This document shows, one piece after another, positions 9,619 through 18,246 of a stretch of 64,000 nucleotides of DNA. Below the pieces are notes generated by a model. It saw only the letters and a list, made by a program, of their open reading frames with translations. It was not told the DNA's origin and did no database searches. This DNA comes from Paenibacillus xylanexedens (GTDB lineage: Bacteria > Bacillota > Bacilli > Paenibacillales > Paenibacillaceae). Position numbers and translations under genes: made by a program. The stretch is from assembly GCF_017874615.1 (NCBI RefSeq), contig NZ_JAGIKV010000006.1, positions 248,001-312,000 of the forward strand. Reading direction: 5' to 3'. Numbering within the stretch: the stretch's first letter is position 1; each line of letters begins with the position of its first letter.

Positions 9619-9671
9619 CCGCGCCTTCTGGCGCATATGATACCTTAGGTTATCAAATACAGGCGTCAAAC

Positions 9672-10232
9672 TCACAGCTCATCGTCGAGCAGATCGGGAT
9701 CGAGATCGTCATAATCTCCATCGGCACTGCCAAAGTCATAGTCCTTGTCTTCGTAATCACCGCAACCATCTGTGCAGACCTTCACACAAACTTTAGTCTC
9801 GGCAACGAGTTCCACAGCGAATTCCCGTTCTACCCGGATAATTACACTGCTTCCACCTGCTGATACTGTGGCTTCCACACAGCTAGGTTCCTGCGTTGCA
9901 TCCGCAGATACCTCCACTGTGGAAGTCCGGTGTTTCGGGTCCAGATAGGACAAAGGTACATGTTCTACATACGAGACCGTTTCTTTGGCTACATCCGTCT
10001 GCGAATTCTTGTCGTAGGAATACCAAATGTTGATATCGTAAGTACCAATAACTTCAATTCCGTCACCCGCTGATACGGCTTCATATTGGTGGTTGATAAT
10101 CCAAGCCCCCAAAATACTTGTCGGACCATTTGGCGGAGTCACGGTATGTGTTACGGTAGAGAACTTACGACCTTTGCCGCAGATCGCCTTCGTGATAATC
10201 TCTCTACATTGATGTTTATGACTCAATGACAT
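9672..10232 (-). CDS. cotE: Outer spore coat morphogenetic protein CotE
   Basis: CotE directs assembly of the outer coat on the forming spore. The protein (186 residues) contains REIITKAICGKGRKFS, SILGAWIINHQYEA, DINIWYSYDKNSQTDVAKETV and VEREFAVELVAETKVCVKV. These match the Bacillus CotE pattern closely, and the C-terminal tail is very acidic (runs of Asp) as in the family. The start is the ATG at 10232 with GGAGGAGG 7 bases before it; a start 7 codons upstream lacks this. A sporulation-type -10 (CATACACT) sits at 10266-10273. Bacillus cotE also lies next to mutS, and here the amidoligase gene is interposed. Confidence 0.93.
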   Translation of the reverse strand: MSLSHKHQCREIITKAICGKGRKFSTVTHTVTPPNGPTSILGAWIINHQYEAVSAGDGIEVIGTYDINIWYSYDKNSQTDVAKETVSYVEHVPLSYLDPKHRTSTVEVSADATQEPSCVEATVSAGGSSVIIRVEREFAVELVAETKVCVKVCTDGCGDYEDKDYDFGSADGDYDDLDPDLLDDEL

Positions 10233-10265
10233 CTTTAAACCTCCTCCATACAATCATTCACTACA

Positions 10266-10273
10266 AGTGTATG
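10266..10273 (-). promoter_or_regulatory. Candidate sigma-E type -10 element for cotE
   Basis: The minus strand reads CATACACT, matching the sigma-E -10 consensus CATACANT, about 33 bases before the cotE ATG. I did not find a convincing -35 at the right distance. Bacillus cotE is known to be expressed under mother-cell sigma factors. Confidence 0.4.
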
Positions 10274-10307
10274 CAGGGCATTCGTCTAGGGTGACAACTA
10301 TTTTCTA

Positions 10308-11285
10308 TTATTCGTTTGTAGATTGGGACCGGTCCGAGATTGGGGACGGTGCTTTGTCCTTCTTCGCGACTTTCAGATACAGCGCGAGTTCGCGGCACAG
10401 CTGGAGAATTGCAGAACGAATCTCGAATTCTTCCCTTGTATCCGGCAGCTCCATACGTTTGAATTCTTCTTGCACATCTGCAAGAAGTTTTTCAGTTCGT
10501 CCCGTGTAGGATTCAGTGAGTACGTCCTGACTAAGCTGATCGAACAGCTCCGATACCATCTCCGCATGTGGCATCTTCTGATAGATCTGGGACACGAGAT
10601 GCATCATGTGCTGGATGGAGTCCAACTGCGTTTTGCGCATATAGAAGTAGACGCTCCATTCCTCATTCGGATGAATCACCTGATTCTCCAGAGAACGTTT
10701 GGCAGCATCAATACCGCCCAGAATCGCTTTATCTGCTTCAATCAGCTCTCTCCCCGTCCATGCTTCATTGGGATTACGCAGCGTGGCCGCAAATTCCTTG
10801 AAAATCTTCGAGAAGAGTTCATCGATTCGTTTGCGAATGCGCAGCATCTGTGGATCTGCTGCCGGCATATAGGCCAAGTTAACGGCCATTGCGGAACCAA
10901 GACCAATTAACAGCAAAGCAATTTGTACGAGGATGACATGCACGTCCATCTCCCCGCCGCCAAACACCCGAAACACCACAACAGAACCTGTAACAATACC
11001 TTCTTTGAAGCCTACCCGGACAATAGCCGGGAATGCGATCAATATGTATACCGCCAGCACCCAATAATGGAAGCCTAGAAAGTGAAAAAGTACACTTGCA
11101 AATAAAAGTCCAACGACGGAAGCAAAGAACCGCGCCGATATGGTGCGAATACTTCGTTTTCTCGTTACATCCACGCCAAGAATGGCAAGCAATCCCGCTG
11201 ATGTTGGTCCCGGCAAGCGACACCAGTCTGCAATCAATACAGCCATTAATGCGGCGATTGCAGTTTTAATTACCCTAAAACCCAT
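10308..11285 (-). CDS. Aromatic acid exporter family (ArAE/FUSC-like) membrane protein
   Basis: A 325-residue protein. The N-terminal half carries about four or five hydrophobic segments (for example TAIAALMAVLIADW, FFASVVGLLFASVLFHFLGF and ILVQIALLLIGLGSAMAVNLAYM). The C-terminal half is a soluble, helical, charged domain. The pattern TAIAALMAVLIADWCRLPGPTSAGLLAILGVDVTRKRS fits the Firmicutes ArAE_1 family with its ArAE_1_C domain. Transport of aromatic acids is a family-level assumption; the substrate is unknown. Start ATG 11285 has GGAGATGG about 8 bases upstream. It probably forms its own unit, with the promoter in the 355-base gap upstream. Confidence 0.75.
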   Translation of the reverse strand: MGFRVIKTAIAALMAVLIADWCRLPGPTSAGLLAILGVDVTRKRSIRTISARFFASVVGLLFASVLFHFLGFHYWVLAVYILIAFPAIVRVGFKEGIVTGSVVVFRVFGGGEMDVHVILVQIALLLIGLGSAMAVNLAYMPAADPQMLRIRKRIDELFSKIFKEFAATLRNPNEAWTGRELIEADKAILGGIDAAKRSLENQVIHPNEEWSVYFYMRKTQLDSIQHMMHLVSQIYQKMPHAEMVSELFDQLSQDVLTESYTGRTEKLLADVQEEFKRMELPDTREEFEIRSAILQLCRELALYLKVAKKDKAPSPISDRSQSTNE

Positions 11286-11640
11286 TTAACATTCCATCTC
11301 CTCTAAGCTGCAAAAAAATTCTTAGCCAGCTCGTCGCCTCATTCATTTGAACTTCTTGTCCACTAGTATGTCTCATCCAAATGTAAACTAGACGACATCA
11401 ACCGACATGCGCATGCATGCCGGTCACAGCAACACGCCCCGAATGAGGGACGCTGGCCAGTTAGATCGTTGCGACAGAACCTCAAGGCCCTCTTCTCCAA
11501 TCATCGCATTCATTCCGGATCTGCGCGGAATAATCATACTAAATATGGTACTTGATTTTATGATATCGAGCAATGTGACACCCCTTGTGAAATTGTATAC
11601 ATATCATACCCGGTCACATTACGAGTAAAACACTTCCGAA
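11286..11640. other. Intergenic region between the ArAE gene and the ABC operon
   Basis: No convincing gene is visible. It holds a 9-bp hairpin ACCGACATG/CATGCCGGT at 11401-11424 and an 8-bp inverted repeat AATGTGAC/GTCACATT at 11572-11579 and 11613-11620. The promoter of the ArAE gene should lie here, but I could not choose a clear -35/-10 pair. Confidence 0.5.
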
Positions 11641-12474
11641 TCACCTGCGGCCAGCCAGCATTTTGCGTTCTGCATAGACAACAAGTTGGTACATGGCTGT
11701 TGCAACTGCAGCAATAATTAACAGACTAGATAATACAAGTGTGAAGTTGAATACTTGGAATCCGTAGATAATGAGATAACCGAGTCCTTGTTTGGCGACA
11801 AGAAACTCACCCACAATTACACCCACCCAGGCCATGCCCACGTTTACTTTCAAGGTCGATACAATCGCCGGAAAAGAAGCAGGTAATACAACTTTCGTAA
11901 AAATCTCGGAACGGTCTCCACCAAACGTACGAATCACTTTAATATAATTGGGATCCACTTCATTGAAGCTGTTATACACGACCAGTGTCGTTATAATGAC
12001 CGTGATGGACAACGTAGTCATAACAATCGCTGTAAAACCAGCGCCAAACATCACAATAAAGATCGGGCCAAGTGCTACCTTTGGCATACTGTTGAACACA
12101 ACCATATAGGGGTCCAACACTTTTGACAAAAAAGGAGACCACCAAATTAAAACCGCAAGCAAGGTTCCCACCAGTGTTCCCAGTAAAAAACCAACTGCCG
12201 TTTCCCCTACGGTTACCCCAACATGTGCCCACAACTCGCCACTAGCGATGTCCTTGCCAATCTGGGCAAAAACCTTACTCGGATAACTGAATAACAGTAC
12301 ATCAATCCAACGGAGTCTGCCTGCCACTTCCCATAGCAAAAACATACATACTAGCATAGATAACTGTACGGCAAGCACTTGATGTCGCCATCTGGCCACC
12401 TGCTGAATATGATTCCGATGCAGCTGCCCCATCCATTCGTCACGCTTTTCCTGCTTCGGATTCATTGGATTCAC
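11641..12474 (-). CDS. NitT/TauT-type ABC transporter permease
   Basis: A 277-residue BPD_transp_1 permease with about six membrane helices and the EAA-type loop (FGGDRSEIFTKVVLPASFPAIVSTLKVNVGMAWVGVIVGEF) that contacts the ATPase. The sequence style matches SsuC/TauC/ThiX permeases for small organic anions or pyrimidine precursors. The start is GTG 12474, overlapping the stop of the ATPase gene by 4 bases (GTGA), so translation is probably coupled; an ATG three codons in is the alternative. The substrate is not determined. No terminator hairpin was obvious directly after the stop. Confidence 0.9.
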   Translation of the reverse strand: MNPMNPKQEKRDEWMGQLHRNHIQQVARWRHQVLAVQLSMLVCMFLLWEVAGRLRWIDVLLFSYPSKVFAQIGKDIASGELWAHVGVTVGETAVGFLLGTLVGTLLAVLIWWSPFLSKVLDPYMVVFNSMPKVALGPIFIVMFGAGFTAIVMTTLSITVIITTLVVYNSFNEVDPNYIKVIRTFGGDRSEIFTKVVLPASFPAIVSTLKVNVGMAWVGVIVGEFLVAKQGLGYLIIYGFQVFNFTLVLSSLLIIAAVATAMYQLVVYAERKMLAGRR

Positions 12475-13265
12475 GCGTCTTCCTCACCTCCCCCGGACTG
12501 ATCCAGTTCACTCCACAAAGCCTGAAACAACGCATTGAATCCTTCTTGCTCCCTGGCATGAAACGGCTGAGATTTACGAATTCCATCGGGAATGATAAAT
12601 TCACGACGGATGCGGCCCGGATTGCGATCCAGTACAATGACGCGGTCACTGACCGCAATGGCTTCAGACAAATCATGAGTGACGAGAACAGATGTTTTGC
12701 CAAACTGTTTTAACGTGTCCGAGACCAGATCCTCCAATTGCAGCTTGGTTTGATAATCAAGTGCTGAGAATGGTTCATCCAACAATAAAATCCCCGGATC
12801 GGTTGCCAACGTGCGCACCAGAGCCACTCGCTGTCTCATACCCCCTGAAAGTTCTGACGGGTACTGATTCTCCGTTCCAGCTAACCCCATACTTACCAGC
12901 AGTTCCCGTACATGCTCACGGCTCCGTTCATCCAGTCTGCCTGTCAGTTCAAGACCAATCAATGCATTATCCAGAATGGTCCGCCATGGAAACAGATAGT
13001 CCTGTTGCAGCATATAACCAATCTGTGCTGAGGGGCCGGGAGCGGGCTTGCCTTTAACCTTAACCTCTCCTCGGGTGGGTGTGAGCAGCCCGGCGATGAT
13101 CGACAACAATGTCGTTTTACCGCATCCACTCGGTCCAACCAGACTAACGAACTCTCCTTTTTGGATCTCCAGACTCAAGTCTTCAATCACCAAGGAAGCT
13201 TCCCGCTCGCTGACGTATACTTGAGAGATCCCCTCCAGTCGGATCACACTTTCGGATTCAGGCAT
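12471..13265 (-). CDS. NitT/TauT-type ABC transporter ATP-binding protein
   Basis: A 264-residue ABC ATPase with GPSGCGKTT (Walker A), a Q-loop at QQDYLFPW, the signature LSGGMRQRV, Walker B GILLLDEPFSALD and the H-loop VTHD. It powers the adjacent permease. The start chosen is ATG 13265, preceded by GGAAGTGAG. An upstream ATG at 13295 overlaps the stop of the lipoprotein gene (TAATG) but has no ribosome site. It is the middle gene of a three-gene importer operon. Confidence 0.92.
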   Translation of the reverse strand: MPESESVIRLEGISQVYVSEREASLVIEDLSLEIQKGEFVSLVGPSGCGKTTLLSIIAGLLTPTRGEVKVKGKPAPGPSAQIGYMLQQDYLFPWRTILDNALIGLELTGRLDERSREHVRELLVSMGLAGTENQYPSELSGGMRQRVALVRTLATDPGILLLDEPFSALDYQTKLQLEDLVSDTLKQFGKTSVLVTHDLSEAIAVSDRVIVLDRNPGRIRREFIIPDGIRKSQPFHAREQEGFNALFQALWSELDQSGGGEEDA

Positions 13266-13294
13266 TCTGCTCACTTCCTTTCCTGAATACCCCA

Positions 13295-14299
13295 TTACTT
13301 TGATTTCGTAGCTTCTTCCGCATAGGCATTATCCACGATGGCATTCAAATTCACACGTTCTTTCAACTCTCCGGCGGCACTCATGACATCAAGCAGATTG
13401 TTCCACTCTTCCTCATCAATGATCGGATCCGTTGCATAGCTGCCCTGTTCCTTATAACGGTTCACACTACTTACCAAAATGGCTGGATCGATGTCTTTGA
13501 AAAAAGGAGAAATGACTTCAGCAATCTCTTCAGCCGTATGGGAATCCACCCATGCCTGCGCTTTGTATAGACCATTCGTAAACTTCTGTACGATATCCTT
13601 ATTGTCGTTAAGATAACTCTGTTTCGTCATGAAGACGGTGTAAGGCAGAAGACCACCTTCTGTGCCAAACGATGCAACAACCTTACCCCGACCTTCTTGT
13701 TCAAAGATGGATGCCTGGGGTTCAAACAGTTGAACATAATCTCCCGTGCCTGAGGCGAAAGCAGACGCAATGTTAGCAAAGTCTACATTTTGAATCAGCT
13801 CCAGATCACTTTGCGGATCAATGCCATGTTTGTTCAGTGCGAACTCCCCTGCCATTTGCGGCATGCCGCCTTTGCGTTGACCGAGAAATGTGGAATCCCT
13901 CAGTTGCTCCCAATCGAAGCTACCTTCTGTGTTACGAGCGAACAGAAATGTACCATCCGTCTGGGTGAGCTGGGCAAAGTTAATGACCGGATCTTCCGCT
14001 CCTTGCTGATAGACATATATGGACGTCTCCGCCCCTACCAGTGCGATATCCACCGAACCCGCGAGTAATGCCGCCATCGTTTTGTCACCACCAGCAGTCG
14101 TTTGAATCTCCACCTCAAGTCCCTGCTCTTCAAAAAAACCTTGAGCCACAGCCACATACTCCGGTGCGTAAAATACCGAACGAGTCACTTCACCAATCGT
14201 AATCTTGGCTTCATTCTCTTCCTTATTACAGCTGGTGAGCGCCACAATGATAATCAGCAGAATCACGATGCCCCGGACGAACCATGGCGTGTATTTCAT
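13295..14299 (-). CDS. ABC transporter substrate-binding lipoprotein (NMT1/SsuA-like)
   Basis: A 334-residue solute receptor. A signal peptide with a hydrophobic stretch (GIVILLIIIVALTSC) ends in the lipobox LTSC, so the mature protein is a membrane-anchored lipoprotein. Segments such as FYAPEYVAVAQGFFEEQGLEVEI and TMAALLAGSVDIALVG are typical of NitT/TauT binding proteins. The start is ATG 14299 with GGAGGG about 8 bases upstream. It is the first gene of the importer operon. The class binds sulfonates, taurine, nitrate or hydroxymethylpyrimidine-type ligands. I see no riboswitch in the leader to tell which. Confidence 0.9.
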   Translation of the reverse strand: MKYTPWFVRGIVILLIIIVALTSCNKEENEAKITIGEVTRSVFYAPEYVAVAQGFFEEQGLEVEIQTTAGGDKTMAALLAGSVDIALVGAETSIYVYQQGAEDPVINFAQLTQTDGTFLFARNTEGSFDWEQLRDSTFLGQRKGGMPQMAGEFALNKHGIDPQSDLELIQNVDFANIASAFASGTGDYVQLFEPQASIFEQEGRGKVVASFGTEGGLLPYTVFMTKQSYLNDNKDIVQKFTNGLYKAQAWVDSHTAEEIAEVISPFFKDIDPAILVSSVNRYKEQGSYATDPIIDEEEWNNLLDVMSAAGELKERVNLNAIVDNAYAEEATKSK

Positions 14300-14384
14300 G
14301 TTGTTTCCCTCCTTCACTGGTTTCAGCAGTTTCTCTCTATTATGGATATGCCGATGCCCAGCAAAAGGTTAAGAACTTAAATGC

Positions 14385-14417
14385 AAAAAAGAGCCGGGCA
14401 ATGATGCCCGACTCTTC
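14385..14417 (-). terminator. Terminator after the M32 carboxypeptidase gene
   Basis: On the minus strand AGTCGGGCA, loop TCAT and TGCCCGGCT are followed by CTTTTTT. It separates the carboxypeptidase from the ABC operon. Confidence 0.85.
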
Positions 14418-14458
14418 AGCTCTTCAAAATGTTATTCAATATGTTATTTATGGGTTAC

Positions 14459-15973
14459 CTACAGCTTGTAAATCTCGGCGTATTTGGCTTCCAGATAATC
14501 GGCCAGATAATCCGGGTTCAATTCTTCACCCGTTATCGCAACAATCAATTCGGAAGGTGTACGACTTTTGCCATACCGATAGATCTTGTCTGTGAGCCAT
14601 TCCTTAATTGGAATCAGATTACCTTCGGCAATAAGGGTATCAAACTCCGGCATTTCCTTGCGCAATGTATGTAGAATTTGAGCTGCATACATATTACCCA
14701 GAGAATACGAAGCAAAGTAACCAAAGTCACCACCGGACCAGTGAACATCCTGAAGAACGCCGTCTCCATCATTCGTTGGCATAATACCGAGGTATTCCTT
14801 GTATTTTGCATTCCAGGTCTCCGGCAGGTCCTTCACTTCCAGACCATCATTGAATAACATTTTCTCAATCTCATACCGGATAATAATGTGCAGGTTATAG
14901 GTCAGTTCATCCGCTTCAATCCGAATGAGTGAACTCTCCACCCGGTTGATTGCACGATAGAAATCTTCCAGTTCAACCTCGCTCAGTTGCGGGAAATGCT
15001 GCTGCAAATCTTTGTAATAACGTGTCCAGAATGGCAGGCTGCGACCAATCATGTTTTCCCAAAGACGGGACTGGGACTCATGAATCCCCATGGACGTTCC
15101 TTCGGCAAGAAGGGTACCCGCCAGACTGTCATCAATATTTTGCTCATACAGGGCATGTCCGCCCTCATGTAGTGAACTGAAGACTGCGCTTGCTACATCA
15201 TCTTGCAGATAATGTGTTGTGATTCGCACATCACCCGGGTTAAGACCCGTTGCAAAAGGATGAACACTCTCATCCAATCGTCCAGCTTCAAATTCATAGC
15301 CCATTTGTTCCAAGATGAACAGACTAAATTTTTCCTGCTGTTCGGTGTCAAACAACTGATTCAGGAACTCTGTATTCGGCTTGTTTTCTGAAGCATTAAT
15401 CTTCTCTTGTAGAGGCACCAAACGTGCTTTGAGGCGGGCAAATACAGCATCCACTTTCTCAACCGTCAGATCCGGTTCATACATATCAAGCAACGTATCA
15501 TAACGTGTATCCTTCACACCCCAATAATCAATAAACTCCTGTTTGAGCTTAACGATATCTGTTAGATATGGGGAGAAACCTGCAAAATCACTGTTATGCT
15601 TAGCAGCTTCCCATGCCGTTTCTGACTTGGCCGTGAGCACGGTATATGCTTGTACTTTCTCAGGTGGTACGGATTGACTGCGATCATATTCTTTCTTGCA
15701 ATCTTCAACCTGACGACGATCTATATCTTCGAGCTGTTCCAATACCGCTGGAGTCGTTAATGCATCCAGGTAAGTCTTCATGTCAGCCGAGGTTTGCAGC
15801 TTGAATGCTTCGGTGGACAACATACCCAGCGTCTCGGAACGAGTCGGAACGCCTTTTTTCGGCGCACCTGTGCGCAGATCCCAGTGAAGCAAACCAATGG
15901 CTTCATGATAGCTCTTAATTTTACGAGTCAGATTACGGAAGGATTCCAAATGTTCCTGTGTTTGTTTATCCAT
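14459..15973 (-). CDS. M32 family metallocarboxypeptidase (thermostable carboxypeptidase Taq-like)
   Basis: A 504-residue cytosolic zinc carboxypeptidase, the usual family length. The zinc site is HEGGHALYEQ (HExxH type, about residue 268) with the downstream Glu-containing GIHESQSRLWENMIGRS, diagnostic for M32. DVRITTHY and RIEADELTYNLHIIIRYEIE are also family segments. It removes C-terminal residues from peptides, with no signal peptide. Start ATG 15973 has GAGGTG about 9 bases upstream. It is a single-gene unit bounded by a terminator. Confidence 0.95.
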   Translation of the reverse strand: MDKQTQEHLESFRNLTRKIKSYHEAIGLLHWDLRTGAPKKGVPTRSETLGMLSTEAFKLQTSADMKTYLDALTTPAVLEQLEDIDRRQVEDCKKEYDRSQSVPPEKVQAYTVLTAKSETAWEAAKHNSDFAGFSPYLTDIVKLKQEFIDYWGVKDTRYDTLLDMYEPDLTVEKVDAVFARLKARLVPLQEKINASENKPNTEFLNQLFDTEQQEKFSLFILEQMGYEFEAGRLDESVHPFATGLNPGDVRITTHYLQDDVASAVFSSLHEGGHALYEQNIDDSLAGTLLAEGTSMGIHESQSRLWENMIGRSLPFWTRYYKDLQQHFPQLSEVELEDFYRAINRVESSLIRIEADELTYNLHIIIRYEIEKMLFNDGLEVKDLPETWNAKYKEYLGIMPTNDGDGVLQDVHWSGGDFGYFASYSLGNMYAAQILHTLRKEMPEFDTLIAEGNLIPIKEWLTDKIYRYGKSRTPSELIVAITGEELNPDYLADYLEAKYAEIYKL

Positions 15974-16012
15974 TGTTATCGTTCACCTCTTCAAAAAAAA
16001 TGTTATACCCTA

Positions 16013-16041
16013 TTGATGATACTTTTTGCATTGCGTATAAT
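16013..16041 (+). promoter_or_regulatory. Candidate sigma-A promoter upstream of the carbonic anhydrase gene
   Basis: TTGATG at 16013-16018, a 17-base spacer and TATAAT at 16036-16041. It would give a leader of about 275 bases that contains the inverted-repeat element at 16086-16194. Confidence 0.5.
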
Positions 16042-16085
16042 CAACTTTTAACAGATGAAAATTGCATTATTCTCCTAAAGATACG

Positions 16086-16194
16086 TGTTCAAAAAGTCTG
16101 GTTTTCATTACCGAGAAGATAGAAATGGCGTTCAAATTTGATGCTGATGATGCCCTCAGGCATGATTCGTAATCAAAAGTGGACTTTTTGAACA
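16086..16194. repeat. 109-bp element with perfect 13-bp inverted ends
   Basis: TGTTCAAAAAGTC at 16086-16098 is repeated in inverse orientation at 16182-16194. The interior has a small hairpin ATGCC-CTCA-GGCAT. It contains no gene and fills most of the gap between the carboxypeptidase and carbonic anhydrase genes. The form resembles a miniature inverted-repeat element or a dispersed palindromic repeat; copy number cannot be judged from this window. Confidence 0.6.
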
Positions 16195-16323
16195 ACCTCT
16201 AAAAGGTTTGGATTAATGCCATCTGCTGACCGTGAAATACTATTAACGCAAAGGCGCGTAGGACAAGCTGCATCGAATGCAAGTGGCCGTGCTCGTCGTA
16301 TTGGATAACAGGAGGCAATGGAC

Positions 16324-16899
16324 ATGAACAACATTCAAGAGATTTTGGCTTACAACAAAACATTTGTCGAGAGCAAAGAATACGAAAAGTATACGGCAGG
16401 CAAGTATCCAACCAGAAAGATGGTCATCATCACTTGTATGGATACACGTCTGGTGGAAATGCTGCCCAAGGCCATGAACCTGAAAAATGGCGATGTAAAA
16501 ATTATTAAAAACGCTGGCGCAATTATTTCTCAGCCCTTTGGATCTGTCATGCGTAGTGTACTTGTCGCCATCTATGAGCTGGGTGCAGATGAAGTCCTGG
16601 TAGTGGGACATACAGAATGTGGTATGGCTTCACTTCACGCAGAAACCATGATTGGACATATGGTAGAGCGTGGTGTATCGGAAGAAGTCATGACTACTCT
16701 GGAGAATTCGGGCATCCGTTTGCAAAAATGGTTGCGTGGGTTTGACAGCGTCGAAGAAGGGGTAAAACATACTGTGGAAGTGATCAAGAAGCATCCTTTA
16801 CTTCCTCCCAATGTACCCGTCCACGGCATGGTCATCGATTCTGCCACAGGTGAGCTTGATCTTGTCGCTGAGGGGTATGGACAACAGGCATCTCTCTAA
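16324..16899 (+). CDS. Beta-class carbonic anhydrase
   Basis: Interconverts CO2 and bicarbonate at a zinc centre. The 191-residue protein shows the ligand motifs TCMDTR (Cys, Asp-Arg dyad, about residue 37) and VVGHTECGM (His and second Cys, about residues 94-102), plus KNAGAIISQP. The start is ATG 16324, 8 bases after AGGAGG; the ATG two codons earlier is only 2 bases from it and is rejected. It is a single gene with a strong terminator behind it. Confidence 0.93.
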   Translation: MNNIQEILAYNKTFVESKEYEKYTAGKYPTRKMVIITCMDTRLVEMLPKAMNLKNGDVKIIKNAGAIISQPFGSVMRSVLVAIYELGADEVLVVGHTECGMASLHAETMIGHMVERGVSEEVMTTLENSGIRLQKWLRGFDSVEEGVKHTVEVIKKHPLLPPNVPVHGMVIDSATGELDLVAEGYGQQASL

Positions 16900-16909
16900 A
16901 ATGGTTTGG

Positions 16910-16939
16910 AGTGCGGACCTTATGGTTCGCACTTTTTTT
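16910..16939 (+). terminator. Terminator after the carbonic anhydrase gene
   Basis: AGTGCGGACC, loop TTAT and GGTTCGCACT, then TTTTTTT. Confidence 0.92.
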
Positions 16940-16968
16940 GTCTAAATTAAGGCAGTTGTTCTGTCAGG

Positions 16969-16998
16969 TTGTCAAACCATACAGTTTCAGTGTACACT
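16969..16998 (+). promoter_or_regulatory. Candidate promoter with palindromic operator for the padR gene
   Basis: TTGTCA at 16969-16974, an 18-base spacer and TACACT at 16993-16998. The -10 lies inside the perfect palindrome AGTGTACACT (16989-16998). PadR proteins commonly repress their own promoters at short palindromes, so this is a plausible autoregulatory site. Confidence 0.35.
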
Positions 16999-17072
16999 TT
17001 TTATGAAAGCGGTCAAAGAAAGTAAAACGATTGTTCTCTCTGACCTAGCCCTAATATTAAGGAGACATGTGC

Positions 17073-17639
17073 ATGAACATACTTTCCTACGGATTGCTCG
17101 GGCTGCTTACCCGCGAGGAGTCATCGGGCTATGATCTGATGCTGAAAATCCAGCCACATTGGCAGGCAAAACACAGCCAGATCTATCCACTCCTGTCCAA
17201 GATGGAAAACGATGAGTTATTGGCCTCCCGCTGGGTACAACAGTCTGACAAACCAGACAAGAAAATGTACGCAGTTACGGAAAAAGGCATTGAAAAGCTC
17301 TTGGAATGGATGATTACTCCTGTTACCGCACCGGTTACACGCGATGAATTTAATTTGCGTATTTTGTGTGTTGGCATAGCGGAAGACGGAAGCATGAGAC
17401 GTATTCTAAATGAGCGTAAAAGCTGGTTTATGGAACGCATACGTTATTTCGAGGAACTGAAGTCACGTATACCTCTGGATAATCTTCGTGTAGGCAACCG
17501 AGATTTTGGAAGCTACATCCTGGTACAAAAAGGGTTAATGCACGCGCAAACAGGCCTGGAATGGTGTCATTGGGTTACCCAATTGCTTGATGGCCAAGCT
17601 GCAATTCAAGACCCAAGTCCAAGCGTTTCAGAAAGTTAA
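17073..17639 (+). CDS. PadR family transcriptional regulator
   Basis: A 188-residue winged-helix repressor-type protein. The N-terminal PadR domain reads ILSYGLLGLLTREESSGYDLM, then HSQIYPLLSKMENDELLASRW and KKMYAVTEKGIEKLLEWM. A longer helical C-terminal domain (about residues 95-180) is of the Vir_act_alpha_C dimerisation type. The start is ATG 17073, 8 bases after AAGGAG; an in-frame ATG two codons earlier is too close to the ribosome site. The effector is unknown. Its likely target is its own promoter and possibly the following genes. Confidence 0.9.
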   Translation: MNILSYGLLGLLTREESSGYDLMLKIQPHWQAKHSQIYPLLSKMENDELLASRWVQQSDKPDKKMYAVTEKGIEKLLEWMITPVTAPVTRDEFNLRILCVGIAEDGSMRRILNERKSWFMERIRYFEELKSRIPLDNLRVGNRDFGSYILVQKGLMHAQTGLEWCHWVTQLLDGQAAIQDPSPSVSES

Positions 17640-17737
17640 TAAAATTTGAAACGTTCCTGCAAGTTGACCGTATTACATGAGTAAGGCCCATTTTTGGGCG
17701 ATTCAAACAAATTAATCGGGGGGTTACGATCTTTACA

Positions 17738-18241
17738 ATGAAGAAAAAATTCGGAGTTAAACATCTAATGATGGTATTTATGGCCTTTACATTATTGTTC
17801 GCAACAGTGGGAGTAACGAATCCGGATTCTGCGGATGCAAGACGTGGTGGCGGATTCAAATCTGGCACAAAAAGTTATAGCAATACACCTAAGAAATCCG
17901 ACTCCAACAGTAACGTGAATCAATCCAATTCCGGTAATAAATCCGGTACTGGTGCAGCTGCAACTCGTGGTGGTGGATTCTTCGGCGGTGGCGGCGGATT
18001 CATGAAAGGCATGATGCTTGGTGGTCTTGCTGGTATGATGTTCGGCGGATTGTTCGGTGGCATGGGCGCTCTGGGTAACATCCTTGGATTGCTCGTGAAC
18101 GTTGCAGCAATTATGTTGATTGTTATGCTGGCTATGGCACTCTTCAGAGCCATCTCCAATCGTCGCAAACCTGCAGCGGATGGTCGTTATGACCGCCGCA
18201 ATGATCGTGATGATGACCGTAACAGAAACGGACGGTACTAA
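17738..18241 (+). CDS. Glycine-rich exported or membrane protein of unknown function
   Basis: A 167-residue protein with a signal peptide or N-terminal anchor (hydrophobic MMVFMAFTLLFATVGV, then an Ala-Asp-Ala cleavage-like site). A Ser/Asn/Lys-rich linker follows, then a Gly/Met-rich segment (RGGGFFGGGGGFMKGMM), a membrane helix (GLLVNVAAIMLIVMLAMALF) and a highly charged Arg/Asp tail. The Gly-rich part resembles the N-terminus of bacterial proteins annotated as Tim44-like, but the Tim44 domain itself is absent. A GGGGGG ribosome site lies 14 bases before the ATG, further than usual. It is followed closely by the YxcD-like gene, so the two are probably co-transcribed. No function can be assigned. 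Confidence 0.7.
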   Translation: MKKKFGVKHLMMVFMAFTLLFATVGVTNPDSADARRGGGFKSGTKSYSNTPKKSDSNSNVNQSNSGNKSGTGAAATRGGGFFGGGGGFMKGMMLGGLAGMMFGGLFGGMGALGNILGLLVNVAAIMLIVMLAMALFRAISNRRKPAADGRYDRRNDRDDDRNRNGRY

Positions 18242-18246
18242 TCTCT

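Noticed and set aside
11407..11628. 73-codon plus-strand frame and a 29-codon minus-strand frame between the ArAE and ABC genes
   Set aside because: No ribosome site of quality, no recognisable protein features and unstructured composition.
14300..14458. TPP riboswitch for the NitT/TauT importer
   Set aside because: No CTGAGA or ACCTGA-type conserved stretches; the gap holds only the carboxypeptidase terminator.
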